From assembly GCF_014799995.1 (NCBI RefSeq), contig NZ_JAAVGY010000040.1, positions 1-64,000 on the forward strand: a stretch of DNA of 64,000 nucleotides. Reading direction: 5' to 3'. Positions 58,383 to 64,000 of this stretch are shown one piece after another. This DNA is from Helicobacter sp. GTDB taxonomy: Bacteria > Campylobacterota > Campylobacteria > Campylobacterales > Helicobacteraceae. Position 1 is the stretch's first letter; every line of letters begins with the position of its first letter. A program made the position numbers and the translations under genes. The notes under the pieces are model-generated. The model saw only the letters and a program-made list of their open reading frames with translations. It was not told the DNA's origin and ran no database searches.

Positions 58383-59398
58383 TAGACCAAAACTTGCTAG
58401 AATCTCTAAGTAGCAGTGATAAAGAATCCTTTGCAAAAGGCTTAAAGGAACTTATCACTCAAACTTATGAGGTAGAAAAAGAGTTTGTGGAGTTAAAAGC
58501 TCTTTTTGAAGAGGTTTTAGATGTTTTGCCAACTGCTGTTTGGGTATTAGAGCAAGAGGGTAAGATTTTTTATCAAAATAGCCTTGCGAGTGAGATTCCA
58601 GAGTTATTAGAAAAGCTTGATTTATCACAAAACAATCGACAAGAAATTGAGTTAGAATCTTTTGAAGAATCCAAAGTTTATTTGGTGCAAGCCAATCAAA
58701 AATTAAACAAACTGATTATTTCTGCCACAGATATTACAAGTGAAAAACGGCGCGAAAGGCTTGCTTCAATGGGGCAAATTTCTGCGCATTTAGCCCACGA
58801 AATTAGGAATCCTGTCGGTTCTGTGGCTCTTCTTGCTTCTACGCTTGCCAATCGTGTGGAGTTAAAAAACAAAACGCTCGTGCTAGAGATTAAAAAATCC
58901 ATTTGGAGAGTGGAACGCATTGTGAAAGCGACTTTGCTATTCTCTAAAGGCGTGCATTGCAATAAGGCAAGAATCAATACCCAAAATATTGAAGACGAAC
59001 TAAACGAAGCATTAGGGTATTATACTTATTCTAAAAATATTGACTTTCTTTTCAATTTTAAATGCGATTCCTTTGAGGCAGATTTTGACTTGCTTTGTAT
59101 CGTGCTTCAAAATTTCTTATTTAACGCCATTGACGCAATAGAAGAAAGCGAAGATGAAAAGGGAATCATAGAGATTTGTTGCGTCAAAGATTCGCAAAAT
59201 GCAATTTTTAGGATTTATGATAGTGGCAAACCAATTGAAAATCCAGAGATTCTTTTTGAACCTTTTAAAAGCACGAAGTTAAAAGGAAATGGTTTAGGGC
59301 TAGCGTTATCCTTGCAAATCATTGAGGCACACGGGGGTAGAATCTCTTTAATGGAGGGGGATAGAAAAGGGTTTGAAATCATTATCCCGCAATCTTAA
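58379..59398 (+). CDS. flgS: Flagellar sensor histidine kinase FlgS
   Basis: The 339-residue soluble kinase has an N-terminal PAS-like region (VLPTAVWVLEQEGKIFYQN), the H-box HLAHEIRNPVGS (His140), the N-box NFLFNAIDAIEE, and the G-boxes IYDSGKPI and GNGLGLALSLQII. FlgS phosphorylates the sigma-54 activator FlgR in Helicobacter and Campylobacter. It starts with GTG 58379, overlapping the rod gene stop. A sigma-54-like promoter upstream of the operon may place it under its own control. Confidence 0.9.
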   Translation: MIDQNLLESLSSSDKESFAKGLKELITQTYEVEKEFVELKALFEEVLDVLPTAVWVLEQEGKIFYQNSLASEIPELLEKLDLSQNNRQEIELESFEESKVYLVQANQKLNKLIISATDITSEKRRERLASMGQISAHLAHEIRNPVGSVALLASTLANRVELKNKTLVLEIKKSIWRVERIVKATLLFSKGVHCNKARINTQNIEDELNEALGYYTYSKNIDFLFNFKCDSFEADFDLLCIVLQNFLFNAIDAIEESEDEKGIIEICCVKDSQNAIFRIYDSGKPIENPEILFEPFKSTKLKGNGLGLALSLQIIEAHGGRISLMEGDRKGFEIIIPQS

Positions 59399-59529
59399 GA
59401 AACCTTAAACGCGTAAAATTTGCACACTTTATTGAAAAATTAAATTTTGTTATACTTTTGTGCGGATATACAATAGGAATTAAGGCTTTTTGAGATAAAA
59501 TTCTTTACTACACCAACAAAAGGGCAAAG

Positions 59530-60741
59530 ATGGGCGATAATAATATTCAAAAAATGCAGAATGTAAAGAGTTTGCGTGAAGTCAATGTCAAAGACAAGCG
59601 CGTTTTGATTCGTGTAGATTTTAATATTCCAATGGATAGTGAATTAAATATTAGCGATGATACAAGAATCCGTGAGGCAATCCCAACGATTAATTACTGC
59701 ATTGATAATGGGGCAAAATCCATTATTTTAGTGAGCCATTTAGGACGTCCGAAAGGCAGAAGTAACGAATTTTCATTGAAGCATATTTTGAAAAGATTGG
59801 AAAGGCTTTTATCCAAAGATGTTGTTTTTGTAGATCATTTAGACAATGCGCAAGTTACCTTAAATACATTGGTTGATGGCAGCATTGTTTTATTGGAAAA
59901 TATCCGATTCTATGAGGGGGAGGAAAAAAACGAACCAGAATTATCACAAAAACTTGCTAACCTTTGTGATATTTATGTCAATGACGCCTTTGGGACAGCA
60001 CACCGCAAGCATTCTTCTACTTATGGAATCGCAAATTATGCGAAAGAAAAAGTAGCAGGTTTATTGCTTAAAAAAGAAATTGATTCTTTTGCAATTGCGC
60101 TTTCAAATCCTTTGCGCCCTTTATTGCTTATTGTTGGCGGCTCGAAAGTTTCTTCAAAACTCACGCTTTTGAAATCCATTTTAGATGTAGTGGATAAAAT
60201 TATTATTGGTGGGGCGATGAGCAATACTTTCCTAAAAGCAGTAGGCTACGATATGAAAAATTCCTTGATTGAAGAGAATTTATTAGAGGAAGCACGGAGT
60301 ATTTTAAGAAATGCCAAAGAAAAAGGCGTGAAAATTTATTTGCCTGTGGATGTGGTTTCGACCAATGATTTAAAAGAACCTAAGGAAATCAAAATTAGCC
60401 CTGCACAAGATATTCCAGATGGTTTAATGGCGGTAGATATTGGACCTGCGACCGTGAAACTTTTTAATGAAGTCATTCGGGATTGTGAGACGATTATTTG
60501 GAATGGACCATTGGGCGTCTATGAGAATCAGAAATTTTCTCGGGGGACTTTTAGCATCTCCCATACAATCGCGGATACTTACTCGTATAGCGTGATTGGA
60601 GGAGGTGATACGGCAGATGCAGTGGATAAAGCAGGGAATAAAGACGGAATGAGCTTTACCTCCACAGGTGGGGGCGCAAGCCTAGAATTGCTTGAGGGTG
60701 CAGTATTGCCTGCATTTGAAGTATTGGATAAGAGAGTGTAA
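59530..60741 (+). CDS. pgk: Phosphoglycerate kinase
   Basis: Pgk transfers phosphate between 1,3-bisphosphoglycerate and ADP. The 403 residues begin with the typical RVLIRVDFNIPMD and contain SHLGRPKG, the nucleotide-loop GGAMSNTFL and the C-terminal GGGDTADAV segment. ATG 59530 has aaaggg 6 nt upstream. A strong terminator follows. Confidence 0.95.
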   Translation: MGDNNIQKMQNVKSLREVNVKDKRVLIRVDFNIPMDSELNISDDTRIREAIPTINYCIDNGAKSIILVSHLGRPKGRSNEFSLKHILKRLERLLSKDVVFVDHLDNAQVTLNTLVDGSIVLLENIRFYEGEEKNEPELSQKLANLCDIYVNDAFGTAHRKHSSTYGIANYAKEKVAGLLLKKEIDSFAIALSNPLRPLLLIVGGSKVSSKLTLLKSILDVVDKIIIGGAMSNTFLKAVGYDMKNSLIEENLLEEARSILRNAKEKGVKIYLPVDVVSTNDLKEPKEIKISPAQDIPDGLMAVDIGPATVKLFNEVIRDCETIIWNGPLGVYENQKFSRGTFSISHTIADTYSYSVIGGGDTADAVDKAGNKDGMSFTSTGGGASLELLEGAVLPAFEVLDKRV

Positions 60742-60771
60742 AATGGGAGAACCCCCTACGAAAAGAATGCG

Positions 60772-60804
60772 CTAAAGGAGATTCATAAGTCTCCTTTAGT
60801 TTTT
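60772..60804 (+). terminator. Intrinsic terminator after pgk
   Basis: ctaaaggaga (60772-60781) pairs with tctcctttag (60790-60799) in a perfect 10-bp stem with an 8-nt loop, followed by five T. It separates pgk from corA. Confidence 0.85.
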
Positions 60805-60821
60805 GAAATTAGAGGTAGATT

Positions 60822-61775
60822 ATGAATCTTTTTATTAAACGTAATGGTATGGTGGTAAGGGAAAGCATACAAGCTGTTGAAGCGGTGCAAGTAGATGCAG
60901 ATATACTTTGGATTGATTTGTTGCACCCAACGGCACAAGAGATAGCTTATATTTCTAAAACATATTTGTTGGACATTCCAACCAAAGAAGAGCGAGAGGA
61001 AATTGAGGAATCCTCACGTTATTGGGAAAATAGTGAAACAGTAACGATTAACACTTACTTCTTAACACGTCCAAGTGAGGGAAATATCTTACATAACGAA
61101 ACAATTACCTTTTTGATAACACATAATATTCTTTTTACTGTGCGGTATAGTGAGTTTAAGGTATTTGATGAAATCCAACAACGTGTGCTTGCAAGTCCTA
61201 AAAACTTTGAAGATGGGTTTGATTTGATTTCTAAAATTTTTGAATTGCGTGTAGAAAAAGATGCGGATATGCTAGAGAGTATCGCAAAGCAAACGCGTCT
61301 ATTGCGCCGCTCTGTTGTGTTTGATAAGAAGTTAGGCGATGAAATCTTAGAGAATTTGTCCGTTTTGCAAGAAATGCACTTGAGCTTGCGTGATAGCTTG
61401 TTTGATAAAAGACTTGCGATTGCTGCATTGTTACGCACACGCAAGACAGATGTAGAGGTGAAAAAAGATTTAGGAATCGTGCTAAAGGACATTAACTCCC
61501 TTGTGGATTTTGCTAATGTCAATATGAATATTTTGGATAATATCCAAACGCTTTTCTCCAACCAAATCAACATTGAGCAAAACAAAATCATCAAGATTTT
61601 TACAATGGTAACCGTAGGAATGATGCCACCGACATTGATTGCTACGATTTATGGAATGAACTTTAAATATATGCCAGAGCTAGAATGGACTTACGCATAT
61701 CCTGTGGTTTTGGTCATAATGATTATTTCCACGATTATTCCTTTTGTTTATTTCAAAAAGAAAAAGTGGATGTAA
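60822..61775 (+). CDS. corA: CorA magnesium/metal transporter
   Basis: The 317-residue protein has a large N-terminal cytoplasmic domain, then two C-terminal helices with the selectivity motif YGMNF (Gly278-Met279-Asn280) and a basic tail KKKKW. CorA carries Mg2+ and possibly Co2+ or Ni2+ into the cell. It is a single gene behind the pgk terminator. Confidence 0.94.
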   Translation: MNLFIKRNGMVVRESIQAVEAVQVDADILWIDLLHPTAQEIAYISKTYLLDIPTKEEREEIEESSRYWENSETVTINTYFLTRPSEGNILHNETITFLITHNILFTVRYSEFKVFDEIQQRVLASPKNFEDGFDLISKIFELRVEKDADMLESIAKQTRLLRRSVVFDKKLGDEILENLSVLQEMHLSLRDSLFDKRLAIAALLRTRKTDVEVKKDLGIVLKDINSLVDFANVNMNILDNIQTLFSNQINIEQNKIIKIFTMVTVGMMPPTLIATIYGMNFKYMPELEWTYAYPVVLVIMIISTIIPFVYFKKKKWM

Positions 61776-61838
61776 AAGAGGCAAGAGGGGAGGGCTAGGC
61801 TTTGGAATCCTTAAGATTGCTATAAAGATTAAAGCCCT

Positions 61839-62426
61839 CTACACTCCTATTTGTTTCCAATAAATTTGCAATTCTTGTGCGATTGTTTTAGAATCTTTGT
61901 CTTGTAGTGTCGGATTCGTTAAAAATTCCAAAGTCGCTAAAAGACGGTTTTTGGGCATAAAACCGGGATAAATAAACAATTCTTTCCCCTCCTTGCTTAA
62001 AAAAACAAGCGTGGGAGTAGGTTTAATATTATATTTTAAAGCCAAATCCGTGGTGCTTAAGGTTTGATTGAGGAAATCAACTTGATGTGTTTTGGTGTAA
62101 CTCATATTAATATAATAAGAGGCATAATTAGCTTTTAAAAATTCTTTAATTTCGTGATTTTCTTTGATGAGATTCTTTAATCTATCGCAATACACGCAAC
62201 CATTTGCCGAAAAAACTAGGAAATAAGGGAGATGTTGGCTTGTGATTTTGCTCGTTTCTAAAAATACATCAGAAACTTCCGCATAAGAGTTTCTATCTAT
62301 ATTCTCCATTGCCAATAATTGCTCTTTGGTATTGTTTGTGCCACTAGAGATAATCTCTTTGCCTACCTCTCCCTCACACGCGCTAAAAACTAATGAAATG
62401 CAGATGAGAAAATACAATTTTTTCAT
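61839..62426 (-). CDS. Thioredoxin-fold lipoprotein
   Basis: The 195-residue protein starts MKKLYFLICISLVFSAC, a lipoprotein signal with Cys at about residue 17, followed by a thioredoxin-type CVYC motif after FLVFSANG, and the cis-proline region PTPTLVFL. It is probably a membrane-anchored periplasmic disulfide or cytochrome-maturation reductase, in the SoxW/CcmG group. ATG 62426 has aaggaatt upstream. The longer frame to 62462 is unlikely. Confidence 0.8.
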   Translation of the reverse strand: MKKLYFLICISLVFSACEGEVGKEIISSGTNNTKEQLLAMENIDRNSYAEVSDVFLETSKITSQHLPYFLVFSANGCVYCDRLKNLIKENHEIKEFLKANYASYYINMSYTKTHQVDFLNQTLSTTDLALKYNIKPTPTLVFLSKEGKELFIYPGFMPKNRLLATLEFLTNPTLQDKDSKTIAQELQIYWKQIGV

Positions 62427-62474
62427 TTTTAATTCCTTATATTGATGTGCAATTATAGCCAAAAACGCCCATTT

Positions 62475-63122
62475 TTACATTCCTTGCATTAAGAGATTCC
62501 ATAGATTATCCACTTCTATTTCCTCTAAAAACTCTCCTTGAAAAGCAAGCCATTGTGCAATGTGTGCTTGATTAAATGTCGCACCTTGCATACATTCCTT
62601 GTGCCCGCAGACTAATCCCCTGCCCAAGATAATTTCATTTTGCAAGGGTTGTTCGCAAATCAAGCAAGTTTGTAGTGTGTTGCCCCTCCCTTCAAAGTGT
62701 AACAATTTGGCGTATAGATTAAGAATCGCACGTTTGGGATTTTCCCTTTCTAGTCGCTTTGTGCCTTCTTCTAAATGTTCAAAATAGAAAGAATCTAAGC
62801 TCGTAATGTCCCTTAAGTGCGCATTTAAAAGGCTTAAGTATTGTTGCCAAAAATACCTTTTTTGTGTGTGTCTCTCCCAATCAAAGTTTAAATGGATTGG
62901 TTCTCTTAGTCGTCCAATCTCGCGCAAATCTTGCTCTATGGTAAAGTCAATTTTATGCCCTAAATGCACGACACTATGACGCGCACCATAGAATCTATAA
63001 AGTGTATAAAGTTGGCTTGATGTTAAGATTTTTACGAGTAAATCTTCTTCGCGCACGCGTAAGGTGTGTAGAATATAGCCTTGCAAAATCCGCCTTTGTA
63101 AAAATAGATGAGATTGTAGCAT
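62475..63122 (-). CDS. recO: DNA repair protein RecO
   Basis: The 215 residues match the campylobacterotal form of RecO: a short N-terminal OB-like domain (GYILHTLRVREEDLLVKIL) and LYRFYGARHSVVHLGHKIDF, then a helical part with a C-terminal zinc-like CLICEQPL and CGHKEC pair. RecO helps load RecA on gaps. The start is ATG 63122, with no strong site. It follows the thioredoxin-fold gene on the same strand. Confidence 0.8.
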   Translation of the reverse strand: MLQSHLFLQRRILQGYILHTLRVREEDLLVKILTSSQLYTLYRFYGARHSVVHLGHKIDFTIEQDLREIGRLREPIHLNFDWERHTQKRYFWQQYLSLLNAHLRDITSLDSFYFEHLEEGTKRLERENPKRAILNLYAKLLHFEGRGNTLQTCLICEQPLQNEIILGRGLVCGHKECMQGATFNQAHIAQWLAFQGEFLEEIEVDNLWNLLMQGM

Positions 63123-63341
63123 AAAATAAGAATTTTCATTGAATTTTATTTGCCATAAAAGACATAATGCAGTGTGTATTGTGCGGATTTCGCTTCTATT
63201 GATAATTCTATGGAATTTCCCAAAATACTTTGATTTAAATAAATTTTCTAAGTGATTCTATTTTGCAATTTTTATCCAAAGTACCCAAAGAAAGCAAGAT
63301 TTAAGATTCTTTGGAAAGATTTGTCAGTATGGGATTCTAAG

Positions 63342-63376
63342 TTATGGATTGCCACGACTTGATAATCAAGCCCCAT
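63342..63376 (-). repeat. Partial dispersed repeat upstream of mntP
   Basis: The 305-nt gap 63123-63427 is AT-rich and non-coding. Only a truncated reverse copy (gttatggattgccacgac) is visible, without the matching other end. Confidence 0.5.
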
Positions 63377-63427
63377 AATAGCATAAGATTAGATAAATTT
63401 GCTAAATGCTACGAATTGCAAGTGATT

Positions 63428-63997
63428 TTAAGTGTATAAAGTATGCTCTAAAAGCACTTTAAATCCGAGCAGAATCAAAATACACCCTGCACTGATTTCT
63501 AAAATACGTGTAGGGAATGTCGCGAAAGTCTTGCTCAAGATATAGGCGATGAAAACACAGATAAAGGTAACAATGCCAATCCAAGACGCACTACTAATCA
63601 AAGGGATATTTTGTGAAAATATCAGCACGCCCGCTGCGAGTGCGTCTATACTCGTTGCCACTCCAATGATGAGCAAAACCAATAATGAAAGGCTTTTTTG
63701 TGCTTGTTCCTCATCGTTGGAATTAGAATCCTTAATGATTTTTAGCCCTAAAGCTAAAAAGACGACAAAAGTAATCCAATGGTCAAATGTATCTGCAAAA
63801 TGTGAGAATCTCTCATTGGCAAGCCATAGCATAGTCCAGCCAAGAATTGGCATTAGTGTCTGAAAAAATGCAGTAACGAATGCGATTTTTAATCCGTTTT
63901 GAATGCGCCATTTTTCGTATAATCCATAGGAAAATGCGACAACACACGCATCTACTGCAAGCGTAATTCCAAGTAAGAGAATCTCTAAAGAAACCAT
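63428..63997 (-). CDS. mntP: Manganese efflux pump MntP
   Basis: The 189-residue membrane protein has six helices and starts SLEILLLGITLAVDACVVAFSYGL, with conserved Asp near residue 17 and a second half VATSIDALAAGVLI, the two inverted DUF204 repeats of MntP (YebN). It exports Mn2+. The start codon is at the very right end of the window, so its promoter is not visible. Confidence 0.92.
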   Translation of the reverse strand: MVSLEILLLGITLAVDACVVAFSYGLYEKWRIQNGLKIAFVTAFFQTLMPILGWTMLWLANERFSHFADTFDHWITFVVFLALGLKIIKDSNSNDEEQAQKSLSLLVLLIIGVATSIDALAAGVLIFSQNIPLISSASWIGIVTFICVFIAYILSKTFATFPTRILEISAGCILILLGFKVLLEHTLYT

Positions 63998-64000
63998 TGA

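Noticed and set aside
61055..61594. 179-residue minus-strand open frame inside corA
   Set aside because: It lies fully antisense to a clear corA gene, has no family motifs and no ribosome site. Long antisense frames arise from codon bias.
1..64000. tRNA, rRNA, CRISPR array or transposase genes
   Set aside because: I looked through all gaps of more than about 80 nt and found no cloverleaf-like sequence, regularly spaced repeats or transposase-like protein. The dispersed repeats are irregularly spaced and not CRISPR-like.

Overview
The window is AT-rich (roughly 37% GC by eye), densely coded chromosomal DNA from a campylobacterotal (epsilonproteobacterial) organism, most likely a capsule-bearing, enterohepatic-type Helicobacter. 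The case rests on gene order that I know from H. pylori (ddl-hydrolase-murF-HIT; panD-ybaB-PDZ protein; ispA/surE; ndk-YceD-rpmF-plsX-fabH; GltX2-YggT-slt; prmC next to a Ste24 protease; flgI-rod protein-flgS), on futalosine-route menaquinone genes (MqnA and an aminofutalosine deaminase homologue), on a FlaC-type short flagellin and on the epsilonproteobacterial form of RecO. The species is an inference. I saw no rRNA, tRNA, CRISPR array, prophage or transposase.

Layout. 1-3.6 kb: the end of a poly-G gene, then a very large KpsC-type capsule Kdo transferase fused to an N-terminal family-2 glycosyltransferase. 3.9-9.6 kb: dcd, accB-accC, flaC, a CitMHS transporter and dapF. 9.7-21.9 kb: a 12-gene co-directional run (ddl, hydrolase, murF, HIT, SIMPL, inactive-looking dihydroorotase homologue, mscS, aminofutalosine deaminase, phosphohexomutase, pyrC, coaD, tmk, comF), mostly overlapping or within a few tens of bases. 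22-26.4 kb: HDOD protein, mqnA, kdsB, pgeF and an MreB paralogue. 26.5-32.5 kb: ste24-prmC and gltX-yggT-slt plus a small Gln/Ala-rich protein. 32.7-36.2 kb: an MBOAT/SGNH acyl-transfer pair bracketed by clusters of dispersed repeats. 36.3-39.3 kb: ndk-yceD-rpmF-plsX-fabH. 39.3-41.1 kb: a phosphoethanolamine-transferase gene split at a G12 tract. 41.1-46.9 kb: a nine-gene minus-strand operon from panD to a methyltransferase. 47-51.7 kb: apt, an SNase-like protein, a TRIC channel and hemJ-argH-ubiE. 51.8-55.7 kb: an amino-acid ABC importer whose two permease genes are separated by a restriction-modification pair. 55.7-64 kb: a hypothetical membrane protein, a small lipoprotein, flgI-rod protein-flgS, pgk, corA, a thioredoxin-fold lipoprotein, recO and mntP.

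The most notable theme is phase-variable control of the cell surface. Long G/C homopolymers occur at five sites: G10 at the left edge in a gene end, G9 in the ATP-binding loop of the MreB paralogue, C13 inside an apparent promoter, G11 inside the MBOAT gene driven by that promoter (currently in frame), and G12 in the phosphoethanolamine transferase (currently out of frame). The MBOAT gene therefore seems to carry both a transcriptional and a translational switch. A 78-bp perfect in-frame repeat inside kpsC could additionally delete or convert one of its two transferase modules.

A second theme is a family of short intergenic repeats with conserved ends (gtcattgcgag ... gaagcaatccataat, in both orientations), present in at least 14 copies and restricted to gaps between genes. 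A third is flagellar sigma-54 control: matches with the -24/-12 geometry lie upstream of flaC and of flgI-rod protein-flgS, so the FlgS kinase that activates sigma-54 may be under sigma-54 itself.
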